Assembly (NCBI RefSeq): GCF_013349955.1
Contig: NZ_JABVXC010000005.1
Coordinates: forward strand, 169,963-233,962
DNA length: 64,000 nucleotides
From: Onishia taeanensis
GTDB taxonomy: Bacteria > Pseudomonadota > Gammaproteobacteria > Pseudomonadales > Halomonadaceae
Reading direction: 5' to 3'
Shown here: in pieces, positions 49,377 to 59,404 of the stretch
Numbering within the stretch: position 1 is the first letter of the stretch
Layout: each line of letters begins with the position of its first letter
Notes under the pieces: model-generated
What the model saw: the letters and a program-made list of their open reading frames with translations, nothing else
Told to the model about the DNA's origin: nothing
Database searches by the model: none
Translations under genes and position numbers: made by a program

Positions 49377-50549
49377 ATGCAGAAAAACGCAAACGCGATG
49401 CGCCCTTGGCGACTGGCGCTGCTTGGCTTGGGGCTTGCTGGTCTCATGGCCGGCTGCGGCAGCGAGTCGGGCGGCCAGGCGCAGGCGGGGGGGGGTAAAC
49501 AGGCGGCGCCTGCGACGCCCGGCCAAGTCATGAGCGTCGAGCGTCGTGATATCGCGCTCGACAAGTCCTATCCCTCGCTGCTCAGCAGCGAGAATGAGGT
49601 CACCGTCGTGGCACGGGTCAGCGGTCTTCTGGAAGCGCGTCAGTTCGAGCCCGGCGACCGGGTCGAGAAGGGCGACAGCCTCTATACCATTGAGCCGGCC
49701 ACCTATCAGGCGTCGGTGCGCAGCGCCGAAGCCGACCTGCAGAGTGCCAAGGCCGAGCGGGATCGCGCTCAGCGCGACGCCGACCGCTATCAGCGCCTGC
49801 TCAACCAGAATTCGGTGAGCCGTCAAGATTACGATGATGCCCTGGCGGATCTCCAGGTGGCACGCGCCACCGTGGCGCAGAACGAAGCGGCGCTGGACAG
49901 TGCTCGCATCGATCTCAATTACACCGACGTCGAGGCGCCGGTGAGCGGCGCGATTAGCCTGAGCGAAATCAACGTGGGCAACCTGGTGGATCCCGGCACA
50001 GAGCTTGCCACCATCACTCCGTTGGACCCTCTCGAGGTGCGTTTCCAGCTGCCCCAGGCGGATGCCCTGGCGCTGCGCCGTCAGCGTGACGACCAGGAGG
50101 CGCCGATCGGCGCCACGCTGTCGCGCCCTGCCGAGCAGGGCAATGCCGCGCTAAGCCTTGACGGTAAGCTCGACTTCCTGGGTAGCCGGGTCAGTGAGAG
50201 CACCAGCACCGTTGAGGCGCGGGCGATGTTCGACAACCCTGAGGGCAGCTTCCTGCCGGGTCAGTTCGTGCGTATTTCGCTTTCCCGTCTCAAGCGCTAT
50301 GACGTGCTGGCGGTCCCCGAGATCGCCGTGACCGAGGGGCTGATGGGCCCGCAGGTGTTCGTGTTGGATGACGACAACAAGGCCCGTGCGCGCACCGTCG
50401 AACTCGGTGAAACCGCCGGCCACTGGCTAATCATCAAGAGCGGTCTGGAGGCCGGTGAAAGAGTGCTGGCCAGCGACCCGGGCGGTATCCAGCCGGGCAC
50501 CACGATCGAACCCCAGCCCTTCGACGGCGACGCAGCAAGCGGGAGCTGA
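49377..50549 (+). CDS. RND periplasmic adaptor lipoprotein (AcrA-like)
   Basis: A 390-aa membrane-fusion protein with lipobox LMAGC (Cys27), a lipoyl half (VVARVSGLLEARQFEPGDRVEKGDSLYTIEP), an alpha-helical hairpin (about 100-165, SAEADLQSAKAERDRAQRD), then the second lipoyl half and beta-barrel (VEAPVSGAISLSEINVGNLVDPGTELATI). It links the RND pump to the TolC-type channel. GGGAG precedes ATG 49377, and the pump gene follows after 3 bp. Confidence 0.94.
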   Translation: MQKNANAMRPWRLALLGLGLAGLMAGCGSESGGQAQAGGGKQAAPATPGQVMSVERRDIALDKSYPSLLSSENEVTVVARVSGLLEARQFEPGDRVEKGDSLYTIEPATYQASVRSAEADLQSAKAERDRAQRDADRYQRLLNQNSVSRQDYDDALADLQVARATVAQNEAALDSARIDLNYTDVEAPVSGAISLSEINVGNLVDPGTELATITPLDPLEVRFQLPQADALALRRQRDDQEAPIGATLSRPAEQGNAALSLDGKLDFLGSRVSESTSTVEARAMFDNPEGSFLPGQFVRISLSRLKRYDVLAVPEIAVTEGLMGPQVFVLDDDNKARARTVELGETAGHWLIIKSGLEAGERVLASDPGGIQPGTTIEPQPFDGDAASGS

Positions 50550-50552
50550 TCC

Positions 50553-53500
50553 ATGACGTTTTCCGATTTCTTCATCCGACGGCCGGTGTTCGCCACCGTG
50601 CTCTCGGTGATCATTGCTCTGGTCGGCATCATGGCGATGCGCGTGCTGCCCATCGAGCAGTATCCGAGCGTGGTGCCGCCGACGGTCTCGGTCAAGGCGA
50701 CCTATCCGGGCGCCGATGCCGACACGGTGTCGCAGACCGTGGCCGCCCCGCTTGCCGAGGCGATCAACGGCGTCGAGGACATGCTCTACATGAACTCGAC
50801 CACCGCCGACAACGGCTCGCTGTCCATGAGCATCGCCTTCGCCATCGGTTCGGACGGTGATACCAACACCATCAACGTCAATAACCGCGTTCAGCAGACG
50901 TTGTCGCAGCTGCCCGAATCGGTGCAGGCGCAAGGGGTGACGGTCGAGCTGAGCTCCAGCAGCATCCTGATGGTGCTGGGCCTGACCTCGCCGCAGAATG
51001 ACTACGGCAAGATCTACATGCAGAACTACGCGACCCTCAACCTCCTCGACGAGCTGCGCCAGGTGCCTGGCGTGGGCAGCGCCGAGGTGCTGGGGGGCGG
51101 CGAGTTCGCGATGCGCATCTGGCTCAACCCGGACAAGCTGGCCGAGTATGACATGACCCCGGCCGAGGTCGCCGATGCGGTCAGTGCGCAGAATACCGAG
51201 GTAGCAGCAGGGGGGCTGGCCAAGACGCCGCAGGGCGAGTCACGGGCCTACAGCTATACCATTACCGCCCCCGGTCGTATGAGCAACGCCGATCAGTTTC
51301 GCGACATCATCCTGCGCACCAATCCGGACGGCTCGGCGCTGCGTCTGGATGACGTCGCGCGTATCGAGCTAGGTGCATCCTCCTACAATGTGGATGCGCG
51401 TTTGAATGGCGGCACCATGACGCCGATCATGATCAATCAGCAGCCTGGCGCCAATGCCCTGGAAACGGCCAAGCAGGTGGTCGCTACCATGGACCGTCTC
51501 AAGGAGCGCTTCCCGCCGGGGCTAGACTATGAAGTGCCCTACGACACCACGCTGTTCATCGATGCCTCGGTGACGACTGTGGAGCATACCTTCATCGAGG
51601 CCTTCCTGATCGTCGCGGCGATCGTGCTGATTTTCTTGCAGAACTGGCGGACCACGGCCATCGCGTTGTCGGTCGTGCCGGTCTCGGTGGTAGGTACCTT
51701 CGCCGGGCTTTACCTGTTTGGCTTCTCGATCAATCTGCTGTCGCTGTTCGCGCTGGTGTTGGCGATCGGCATCGTGGTTGATGATGCCATCCTGGTGGTG
51801 GAAAACGTTGAGCGACTGCTCGAGGAAGATCCCAACATCAAGATCTTGGCCGCCTCGAGCCGGGCGATGAAAGAGGTCGGTGGTCCGGTTATCGCCACCT
51901 CGCTGATCATGGCCGCAGTATTTGTGCCGGTGGCCTTCCTGGGAGGCTTTACTGGGCAGATCTATCAGCAGTTCGCCTTGACCATTGCGGTGTCGGTAGC
52001 GATCTCGGCGGTGGTAGCGCTGACCTTCACCCCGGCAATGTGCGCAATCTTCGTGCGCCACAAGTCGCGTCATCCTCGCTCCAAATTCGTCCAGGCCCTG
52101 ACCGCGCCGCTGCGAGTTTTCGATCGCGCCTTCGCTGCCATTACCCGGGCCTATCTGTGGCTGGTGGCGTTGCTGGTCAAGCGCTGGGTGTTAGCGCTGG
52201 CGCTGGGGGTCGCGACCTGCGTGGGTTCCTACGCCCTTTATGAGCGCACGCCGACCTCGCTGGTGCCGGAGACCGACCAGGGCATGGTGCTGGCCAGCGT
52301 GTCGCTGCCTGAGGCCGCGTCGCTTGAGCGAACTCAGGACTACATGGCCGAGCTCAGCGATAAGATCGAATCGGTACCCGCAGTGCGTTACGTGGCCGCC
52401 GTGGCGGGCTACGACATCCTGTCCAGTGCCGTTAACAGCGCCCGCGGCATCATGTTCATCGCCATGGAGCCCTGGGCTGAACGCGACATGAGTGCCACGC
52501 AGTTGATTGGGCAGATCATGAAGTTCGGCGGCAGTATCGATGGCGGCAAGGCCATGGCGTTCAACCTGCCGCCGATCATCGGTCTGTCGACGACCGGCGG
52601 CTTCACCGGCTACCTGCAGTCCTATGATGGCGCGGATGCCAACGAGCTCTATCAAGCCTCGATGAAGGTGATGCAGGCGGCCAATCAGCGTCCCGAGCTC
52701 AACCGGGTGTTCACCACCTATAACGCCAACGTACCGTCCTATCGCGCCGATATCGATCGCGAAAAGGCGTTGAGCTATGGCGTGTCGCTGGATGATCTCT
52801 ACACTACCCTGTCGAATACGTTGGGCAGTGGCTTCGTGAACTACTTCTCGTATCGGAGCCGCAACTTCCAGGTCTACATGCAGAACGAGTCGGAGTTCCG
52901 CCAGACGCCGGACGCTCTGGATCAGATCTTCGTGCGCGGTGGTGATGGCAAGCGCATTCCGCTTTCCGAGTTCGTGACCCTGGAGCGCCAGTCGACGGCC
53001 TCGGTGATGACGCGCTTCAATGTCTATCCGGCGGCGCAGTTCCAGGGCGGTCCGGCGACGGGCTATAGTTCCGGCGAGGCGGTTCACGCCATGCAGGAGG
53101 TGGTCGCGGACACCCTCGGCGATGGTTGGGGCATGGGCTGGACCGGTACCGCCTATCAGGAAACCAATGCCGGTAACGCGGCGACCCTGGCTGTCGTGTT
53201 CGGTATCATCATGATTCTGCTGATCCTGGCGGCCCAGTATGAAAGCTGGTCGCTACCGCTGGCGGTGATCACGGCGGTGCCCTTTGCCTTCCTGGGTGCC
53301 ATCGGCGGTATCGTGCTGCGTGGTCTGGATATCAGCATTTATGTCGAGATCGGTATGCTGGTAGTGGTCGGCCTTGCCGCCAAGAACGCGATCATGATCG
53401 TCGAATTCGCCGAGCTGCAGCGCAAGGAGCACGGTAAGTCGATCCGCGAGGCGGCGATGATTGCGTCCGAGCTGCGTTTCCGCCCAATCGTGATGACCTC

Positions 53501-53729
53501 GCTGGCCTTCATCTTCGGCACCTTGCCGCTGGCAACCGCTACCGGTGCCAGTGATACCAGCAGCCAGCACATCGGGACCACTGTTGCGGTGGGGATGGCC
53601 TCGGTGGCCGTGTTGGCAAGCCTGTTCGTGCCGACTTACTACGCGATGATCGCCAAGGTGCAGCAGTGGTTGGCCGACAAGCGTGGCAAGCATCATGAAG
53701 AGGCAGCACTAGAGCAGTCTCGCGACTGA
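50553..53729 (+). CDS. RND efflux pump permease (AcrB/MexB, HAE1 type)
   Basis: A 1058-aa inner-membrane proton/drug antiporter. FFIRRPVFATVLSVIIAL opens the protein; the TM4 aspartate pair is in GIVVDDAILVVENVER near 405; the TM10 lysine is in GLAAKNAIMIVEFAELQ near 945. Large periplasmic loops and FxPxxxATG-like ends fit multidrug pumps. GGGAG precedes ATG 50553. A strong terminator follows. Confidence 0.96.
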   Translation: MTFSDFFIRRPVFATVLSVIIALVGIMAMRVLPIEQYPSVVPPTVSVKATYPGADADTVSQTVAAPLAEAINGVEDMLYMNSTTADNGSLSMSIAFAIGSDGDTNTINVNNRVQQTLSQLPESVQAQGVTVELSSSSILMVLGLTSPQNDYGKIYMQNYATLNLLDELRQVPGVGSAEVLGGGEFAMRIWLNPDKLAEYDMTPAEVADAVSAQNTEVAAGGLAKTPQGESRAYSYTITAPGRMSNADQFRDIILRTNPDGSALRLDDVARIELGASSYNVDARLNGGTMTPIMINQQPGANALETAKQVVATMDRLKERFPPGLDYEVPYDTTLFIDASVTTVEHTFIEAFLIVAAIVLIFLQNWRTTAIALSVVPVSVVGTFAGLYLFGFSINLLSLFALVLAIGIVVDDAILVVENVERLLEEDPNIKILAASSRAMKEVGGPVIATSLIMAAVFVPVAFLGGFTGQIYQQFALTIAVSVAISAVVALTFTPAMCAIFVRHKSRHPRSKFVQALTAPLRVFDRAFAAITRAYLWLVALLVKRWVLALALGVATCVGSYALYERTPTSLVPETDQGMVLASVSLPEAASLERTQDYMAELSDKIESVPAVRYVAAVAGYDILSSAVNSARGIMFIAMEPWAERDMSATQLIGQIMKFGGSIDGGKAMAFNLPPIIGLSTTGGFTGYLQSYDGADANELYQASMKVMQAANQRPELNRVFTTYNANVPSYRADIDREKALSYGVSLDDLYTTLSNTLGSGFVNYFSYRSRNFQVYMQNESEFRQTPDALDQIFVRGGDGKRIPLSEFVTLERQSTASVMTRFNVYPAAQFQGGPATGYSSGEAVHAMQEVVADTLGDGWGMGWTGTAYQETNAGNAATLAVVFGIIMILLILAAQYESWSLPLAVITAVPFAFLGAIGGIVLRGLDISIYVEIGMLVVVGLAAKNAIMIVEFAELQRKEHGKSIREAAMIASELRFRPIVMTSLAFIFGTLPLATATGASDTSSQHIGTTVAVGMASVAVLASLFVPTYYAMIAKVQQWLADKRGKHHEEAALEQSRD

Positions 53730-53761
53730 CCGCGTCGTAAAATGTGATCCCACGTCACGAC

Positions 53762-53792
53762 AAGGCCGCTTCCCAGGGAAGCGGCCTTTTTT
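53762..53792 (+). terminator. Terminator after RND operon
   Basis: AAGGCCGCTTC pairs with GAAGCGGCCTT around CCAGG (53762-53788), with six T ending at 53792. Confidence 0.93.
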
Positions 53793-53956
53793 GTGACCGC
53801 CAAGGCTGCGTCAAGTAGGGCTGCCACGGCTGTTAGAGGTCACAGCCGACAGCCGCCGCCACGGCCAATCAGTAACAAGTAGAGTATCTAGCTGAACGTC
53901 GTCCGCGGGGGGAGGCGCAAAGAGAGGGGCAGGTGCCAAGCTAAGCAATGGCCGGC

Positions 53957-54613
53957 TCATGAAGGGTAGGCGGTCGTTGTTGTGGGGTCATCGCCGGGGG
54001 CGTCACGCGACAGCAGGTCAAACAGACTGTCGATGATGACTCGGCCACGCTCGGCCAGCGAATATTCCTTGGGCGTGCGCAGCCAGTCCTGAATCATTCC
54101 GCCGATGGTGTATTCCATCAACCGGGCGGCGTGGACGGCCGTGATATGGGGAGCCAATTGGCCGGATTGCTCGGCCATTTCGAAATGGCGCAGCATCGAG
54201 CCATAGCAATCCTCGGCCATCTTGTGCTGCATCTGCAGCGGGTTGATGTCGCTGAAGAATTCGCAACGATGCAGGATGATCGACAGCACCCGACGATGGC
54301 GGGGCTGTTCGATGCGAATGAAGGCGTGCCGCAGCGTCAGGCGGATGGTATCAAGCGGCGTACGGCCTTGCTGAGGGGACTCGAGTTCGCGGGTCAGTTC
54401 CTCGAAGGGCAGGTGCACCCGGTCACTCATGGCGTGAAAAAGATCCGCCTTGTTCTTGAAGTGCCAATAGACGGCGCCGCGGGTCATGCCCGCGTGGCGA
54501 GCGATCTGCTCGAGAGTGGTTCGGGCGACGCCTTTCTCGAAGAAGACATCTTCGGCGGCATCCAGCAGTGCCTCGCGGGTCGCTTCGGCGTCGGCTTTAG
54601 TCTTTCGGGCCAT
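53957..54613 (-). CDS. TetR/AcrR repressor of the RND system
   Basis: A 218-aa TetR protein: HTH in ARTTLEQIARHAGMTRGAVYWHFKNKADLF (about 30-58) and an AcrR/TtgR-like ligand domain (LRHAFIRIEQPRHRRVLSIILHRCEF; QMQHKMAEDCYGSM). Proximity to the pump and a palindrome shared by its own promoter and the pump promoters make it the likely local repressor. Confidence 0.92.
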   Translation of the reverse strand: MARKTKADAEATREALLDAAEDVFFEKGVARTTLEQIARHAGMTRGAVYWHFKNKADLFHAMSDRVHLPFEELTRELESPQQGRTPLDTIRLTLRHAFIRIEQPRHRRVLSIILHRCEFFSDINPLQMQHKMAEDCYGSMLRHFEMAEQSGQLAPHITAVHAARLMEYTIGGMIQDWLRTPKEYSLAERGRVIIDSLFDLLSRDAPGDDPTTTTAYPS

Positions 54614-54678
54614 AAGAAGACAGCGGTGATCATCACGGTGAATAGGGTAGGAGTATTCTAGCGCAATAAGCGCCTACT

Positions 54679-54694
54679 TACATGCACGCATGTA
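54679..54694. promoter_or_regulatory. TetR operator candidate upstream of tetR
   Basis: Perfect palindrome TACATGCACGCATGTA, 66 bp upstream of the tetR start on the divergent side. It differs from the site at 47417 by one symmetric base pair in each arm, consistent with autoregulation. Confidence 0.72.
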
Positions 54695-54884
54695 TGCATC
54701 TAACGTCTTAGCCAGTCTTGAGAGACTCGTCAGAAGGGCTGTGAAGGCGTATAACGTCAATCATCAGAAAACACTGTTTTCAAAGCTGAACCCGACCAGG
54801 ACCGCGTTAGTATGATGCGTTGGGCCCCTGCTCTCTAGACGGCTCTCGCTCGATTGCCTCGATTGCTACAAGGAAGCTTTGCTC

Positions 54885-55916
54885 ATGGCTCGTGCCCCCT
54901 TTGAACTCGCCGGTGTCAGAGTGACCCCCGGCGCCCGCGCCCAGATCGATGTGCCGGTGGCCAAGCTCTACACCCATGCGCCACTGCATATCCCCGTCGA
55001 AGTGGTGCACGGTCGCCAACCCGGCCCCACGCTGCTGGTCTGTGGCGCCATCCACGGCGATGAGATCAACGGCGTCGAGATCGTGCGCCGGCTGTTGCGC
55101 TCGAAGGGCCTGCAAGGGCTGCGTGGCACCCTGATCGCAGTGCCTATCGTCAATGTGTTCGGCTTCGTGCAGCACAGCCGCTATTTGCCCGATCGTCGCG
55201 ACCTCAACCGCTGTTTTCCCGGCAGCGAGTCTGGTTCATTGGGCTCGCGCGTGGCGGCGTTGTTCCGTGAAGAAATCGTCGACCAAGCCACGCATATCAT
55301 CGACCTGCACACCGGTGCCATTCACCGCACCAACCTGCCGCAGATCCGCGCTCAACTGACACCGGAAAGCGAAACCGAAGCCATCGCCATGGCCTTCGGC
55401 GTGCCGGTGATTCTCAATGCCGAGCTGCGCGAGGGAAGCCTGCGCCATTATGCGCAGTCCCGCGGTATGCCGGTACTGACCTACGAGGCGGGTGAGGCGC
55501 TGCGTTTCGATGAGTGGGCGATTGCGCCCGGCGTGCGTGGGGTGCGACGGGTCATGCGCGCTATCGGCATGCTGGCCAATGACCGTCGTCGGGCCACGCC
55601 TCGCCAGGCGGAGGTCGCCAATGGTTCGAGCTGGGCGCGGGCGCCGATCGACGGCATCCTGAGGCCCAAGGTGCGACTGGGCGCTCGAGTCGCCAAGGGG
55701 GAAGTGCTTGGCAAGGTGGCCGATCCGTTCGGCAACTCGGAAGAAGACGTGCTGGCGCCGGCCGACGGTATCGTCATTGGCATGGGCAACCTGCCGCTCG
55801 CCAATGAGGGCGAGGCGCTTTTCCATGTGGCGCGCTTCGATGCCATCGAGGAAGCCGAAAACGCCGTCGAGACCTTCCAGTCGGACTATGATCCGGCCCC
55901 GGAAGGCATGTCATAG
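54885..55916 (+). CDS. Succinylglutamate desuccinylase/aspartoacylase family
   Basis: A 343-aa M14-type zinc hydrolase: GAIHGDEINGVEIVRR (His and Glu ligands) near 48, DRRDLNRCFPG near 105, HIIDLHTGA near 137, and a C-terminal beta domain (GILRPKVRLGARVAKGEVLGKVADPFG). It deacylates an acylated amino acid or similar; the exact substrate is unknown. No arginine-degradation ast genes are adjacent. ATG 54885 was chosen, with AAGGA upstream. Confidence 0.88.
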   Translation: MARAPFELAGVRVTPGARAQIDVPVAKLYTHAPLHIPVEVVHGRQPGPTLLVCGAIHGDEINGVEIVRRLLRSKGLQGLRGTLIAVPIVNVFGFVQHSRYLPDRRDLNRCFPGSESGSLGSRVAALFREEIVDQATHIIDLHTGAIHRTNLPQIRAQLTPESETEAIAMAFGVPVILNAELREGSLRHYAQSRGMPVLTYEAGEALRFDEWAIAPGVRGVRRVMRAIGMLANDRRRATPRQAEVANGSSWARAPIDGILRPKVRLGARVAKGEVLGKVADPFGNSEEDVLAPADGIVIGMGNLPLANEGEALFHVARFDAIEEAENAVETFQSDYDPAPEGMS

Positions 55917-55938
55917 GCCGATGGGCCTCTTGATCTCT

Positions 55939-56964
55939 TCAGGCCGGCTGGGCCAGGCGCTCTTCCGATACCAGCGACAGCGCCTCGTCGAAGACCTCGA
56001 GGTCGGCGCCGTCCCGGTGGGCGTTTTCCGAGAGATGACGGCGGAAGCGTCGGCCACCGGGGCAGCCCTGGAAGAGTCCTAACAGGTGGCGGGTGATGTG
56101 GTTGAGCTTGGCACCTTCGTCCAGCCGTGTGGCGATATAAGGGCGGAAGGCGCGAGCCGCGTCGTGGCGGCTGGCAGCCGGCCCTTGCTTGCCATAGAGG
56201 GCTTCATCGACGCCGGCCAGCAACCAGGGATTCTGGTAGGCCTCACGGCCGATCATCACGCTGTCGACGCGCTCAAGGTGTTCACGGCATTCATCCAGCG
56301 TCTTGATGCCGCCGTTGATGCCAATGTGCAGCTCGGGACGCTGCTGCTTCAAGCGGTGCACGCGGCCGTAGTTGAGCGGCGGCACGTCGCGGTTCTCTTT
56401 GGGTGACAAGCCTTCGAGCCAGGCCTTGCGGGCATGCAGGGTGAACACCTCGCAGCCGGCGGCGGCGACCTCGTCGATGAAGCGCTCCAGATCCGCATCT
56501 TCATCCTGATCGTCGATACCGATGCGGCATTTCACCGTCACCGGGATGGATACCGCCGCCTGCATCGCCTTGACCGCTGACGCCACCTTGTCCGGATGCC
56601 CCATCAGGCAAGCCCCGATCAGGTTGTTCTGCACCCTATCGCTTGGGCAACCAACGTTCAGATTGACCTCGTCATAGCCCCATTCCTCGGCGATCGCTGC
56701 GCACTCGGCGAGCTCCCCGGCATCGCTGCCACCCAGCTGTAGTGCCAGCGGATGCTCGACGGCCTCATAGCCCAGAAAGCGCTTGCGCGGACTGCCATGC
56801 AGGATGGCGCCGGTGGTGACCATCTCGGTATACAGCAGGGCATGACGGCTCAGCGTGCGGGCGAAGGCCCGGTAGTCGCGAGTCGTCCAATCCATCATCG
56901 GCGCGACGGAGAAGGTGCGATCCAGAGGTGCTGGGGGCGTGGTCGCGTTGGCCAGGTCAGTCAT
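55939..56964 (-). CDS. dusA: tRNA-dihydrouridine(20/20a) synthase DusA
   Basis: A 341-aa FMN enzyme that reduces uridine 20/20a in the tRNA D-loop. SVAPMMDWTTRDYR near 19 binds FMN; the catalytic Cys106 lies in NVGCPSDRVQNN; VTVKCRIGIDDQD and LHARKAWLEGLSPKENR are DusA-specific. ATG 56964 was chosen by family length; its ribosome-binding site is weak and the frame is open upstream. Convergent with the desuccinylase-like gene, 22 bp apart. Confidence 0.94.
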   Translation of the reverse strand: MTDLANATTPPAPLDRTFSVAPMMDWTTRDYRAFARTLSRHALLYTEMVTTGAILHGSPRKRFLGYEAVEHPLALQLGGSDAGELAECAAIAEEWGYDEVNLNVGCPSDRVQNNLIGACLMGHPDKVASAVKAMQAAVSIPVTVKCRIGIDDQDEDADLERFIDEVAAAGCEVFTLHARKAWLEGLSPKENRDVPPLNYGRVHRLKQQRPELHIGINGGIKTLDECREHLERVDSVMIGREAYQNPWLLAGVDEALYGKQGPAASRHDAARAFRPYIATRLDEGAKLNHITRHLLGLFQGCPGGRRFRRHLSENAHRDGADLEVFDEALSLVSEERLAQPA

Positions 56965-57512
56965 AACGTTGCAGTGCCGTGGTGGTGCCCGGTAATCGGC
57001 GCCACGCCGCGCGGTTGCGGGTGTCTCGCCTGGGCCGAAGGGCAGGGGCTTGGTCAGAGGCGGTGCGACGAGCGCACCCTGAAAAGGGGCGTATTCTCCC
57101 ATAACTGCGTGTCGGGTGCATGTGGTCATCGACAGCGGATGGCCACAGCCATTCGCGTTCCTGGCTGGTTGGCATCCAGCCTTGGGCAGTGCTTAGATCA
57201 GGCGGTTTAATCAAGCAATCTAGCCTAGGGGTTAGGCGGCGTAAGTGCTTGCGCGGGGTTAGCTGACGTGCGCGTACCCTCAACCCCGGGGACATGCCGG
57301 ACTCGACCTCGACGATGAATGCGGTGCACCGTGGATGATACAGCCTCATCATTATCTGCATGGAACAAGTGTTTGCTAGTGTTGCACTCCAGTGATAATA
57401 AAATCCTTGGACGTTGCTTTCTTTTACACTCAACTTTCTGTGCGCAGCTTTCAGCTCGGAGCTGCACTTAATTTAGTGCACCGACCCGTCGGTGTCTCGA
57501 GTGCCGGGATAG
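56965..57512. other. Intergenic, no gene seen
   Basis: 548 bp. Open frames are present but none has a family match, a good start and coding character. The right part is AT-richer than its surroundings. A perfect palindrome CACCGACCCGTCGGTG at 57479-57494 lies 19 bp past the stop of the next minus-strand gene and may end its transcript, though there is no T-run. Confidence 0.5.
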
Positions 57513-57866
57513 TTAGAGGCGCTCGATGTCGACCAGGTGACCAATGATGGGATAGCCCGCCTTCTTGGCAGCCTCTTCCGCTTCCATCTGCGCTTCCAGG
57601 CGAGAAATGCTGCTTGAGCGATGCTCGAAGATGGTATCGAGTTCGAGGCGCTTAGTACGCACGGCCAGTTTGACCAGGTGGCCCGTCTTGTAAGATTCGA
57701 CCTGTTCCTTGGTGGGGCGCTGCTTTTGGCGGGGTTTGGTGTCTGAGACCGGGGTCTTGTTGGCGGCTTGAGCCAGGCGCTTGGCTTTTTCTTTCTCGCT
57801 GTTGTCTTGGAAGGCGTCAATTTCGCGACGCATGCTTTCTTCAAATTCGCTTAGATTCGTCATCAT
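57513..57866 (-). CDS. Small charged protein of unknown function
   Basis: A 117-aa soluble protein, very rich in Glu, Lys and Arg, probably mostly helical (SEFEESMRREIDAFQ; RLEAQMEAEEAAKKAG). The linker (PVSDTKPRQKQRPTKEQ) is basic. No signal peptide, membrane segment or family is recognised. Two ATGs at 57866 and 57863 are possible, with AGGA about 11 bases upstream. It stands alone in a gene-poor stretch. Confidence 0.6.
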   Translation of the reverse strand: MMTNLSEFEESMRREIDAFQDNSEKEKAKRLAQAANKTPVSDTKPRQKQRPTKEQVESYKTGHLVKLAVRTKRLELDTIFEHRSSSISRLEAQMEAEEAAKKAGYPIIGHLVDIERL

Positions 57867-58934
57867 ACTCGTGCTTTTCCTAATGATAAGGTGGCCATCT
57901 TTTATTCAGATGATGGCGGTTGTGGCAATACGCTAACTTTAAATGCCTCTCTTCTTTAAAACTTATGTCTTACAAGAAGTCGTTGGGCGAGAAGCGATAA
58001 TGTCATTTGGCATCAAATAACAAGCAATCAGCCTTGCGTTGGCTTCGGCCATTAAGGCGAATAAATCGATCCACTGGCCTGAGTGTCATTCTCAATGCTT
58101 CGCCTGGACAAATCTTGGGCACTGCAATCGAGCGCCTTGATGGCCACGACGTCGATGAGCATTGCAGCGTCCACTGCGCAGTGAAAGCTCTGATATACGC
58201 ATGGAACATCGAGGTGATGAGACCGACGACAGGTGTTGCGGCGCTGATTGCTCGCCTCTGGCCTAGCGGCCAAAAATTGTCGATATTCTGCTGAAGATAC
58301 ATGACCCTTGGCGCTTTGGCTACTATTGGCTCCAGGCTCGCCTGCATGACCTGAACAGGCTGTCGCAGACCTTTTCTGGCGCCCATAAGGTGCCAGCCCC
58401 CGACGACACGATCATCTTTACTATCACCGCCGCTCTTCGCTCTACTATCGCGGAAGATTCTGCCGTTGAGCGGGACGATGGTTCAGTTCGTGTGGGCGCA
58501 CGACCTGGTAGCGGCCCGTTGTCGGCATCTCGAATGCTTCCAGCATTGCTTCGTGGGCGGAGCCTAGCAAGGCCTTCGGCCCTTTATCGTTGCGTCCTTT
58601 AACCCCATCAAAACGTCATAGTGGCGCGGTGCGTACCTCTGGCCGTTAGCTGATGGCGTTCCAACATGCCTGTCGGTATGCGCATGATGAAGAAGAGTGG
58701 GTGGCTATTGCCTTGCTAAGAAAATGGGGCTTGGCGAGGTTTTTTAAAGGCCGGCAACGAAAAGCCTGCACTCCGCTGATATGCCAGTCACTGTCATTCG
58801 ACCGTGAATGGGGCTTCGTCCGATGTGGTAACGGGCCTTTAGGCACTGGATTGGCTGTGTGTGCCGTTGATGCTTGTGCTAGGACTATTCATAAGGCTTG
58901 CGCAACTGCCGGCCGGTTGCTGAAAGGGGATGAC
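57867..58934. other. 1.07-kb stretch without a recognisable gene
   Basis: Composition is mixed and lower in GC than flanking genes. Open frames exist on both strands (58007-58294 plus, 58003-58386 minus, 58390-58602 plus) but overlap each other and show no family pattern. It may contain worn-out insertion or gene remnants; I cannot identify any. The promoter and leader of the DksA-like gene must lie in the right end. Confidence 0.5.
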
Positions 58935-59267
58935 ATGAGTCAACGCACTGCGGCCCTCGAGGCCCTCCGAGACGACCTGATTGCCCGTATCGAGCGTTAT
59001 CAGGCCAGCAAGCAGCGCTCAGAAGGCGCCCTGGACAAGGATATGGAAGACCAGTCTATCGAGCTTGAGAATAGTGAAGTGATCGATTCGCTGGAAAACG
59101 AGGCGGAAGCCGAACTCAGGCAGGTCATGCATGCTCTCGAGCGCATCGAGGTGGGAGAGGGACATCGCTGTGAGCGCTGCGGCACCACCATCGATGACAA
59201 GCGGTTGGTGGCACTGCCCTATACCACGCGCTGCATTAACTGTGCCGAGCAGCTACCTGGCTTCTGA
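58935..59267 (+). CDS. TraR/DksA-family zinc-finger protein
   Basis: A 110-aa protein with an N-terminal coiled coil (AALEALRDDLIARIERYQ; EVIDSLENEAEAELRQVMHALERIE) and a four-cysteine zinc finger (CERCG ... CINCA). DksA-type proteins bind the RNA polymerase secondary channel. The acidic tip residues normally key for DksA are not clearly conserved, so the effect on transcription is uncertain. AGGGG precedes ATG 58935. It ends at the base where an upstream extension of the next frame begins. Confidence 0.88.
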   Translation: MSQRTAALEALRDDLIARIERYQASKQRSEGALDKDMEDQSIELENSEVIDSLENEAEAELRQVMHALERIEVGEGHRCERCGTTIDDKRLVALPYTTRCINCAEQLPGF

Positions 59268-59404
59268 TGGTCTATCGCCGCGCCGGCGTTGTCACCTGCT
59301 GGGCGCCTGCCGTGTTTTACTATCTGTCATCTGAATCATCATGTTCGCGATGCGTGATGGCAGGCGTCAAAATGAGACACAGCAAATGGGCGATAGAGGC
59401 AAGC

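Noticed and set aside
58003..58386. 127-codon minus-strand frame in the gene-poor segment
   Set aside because: Overlaps an equally long plus-strand frame; neither has a ribosome-binding site or family pattern, so no gene was called.
59267..59404. Upstream extension of the lipoprotein frame
   Set aside because: The extension would put an implausible 80-residue leader before the lipobox; the ATG at 59405 with GAGG fits better.
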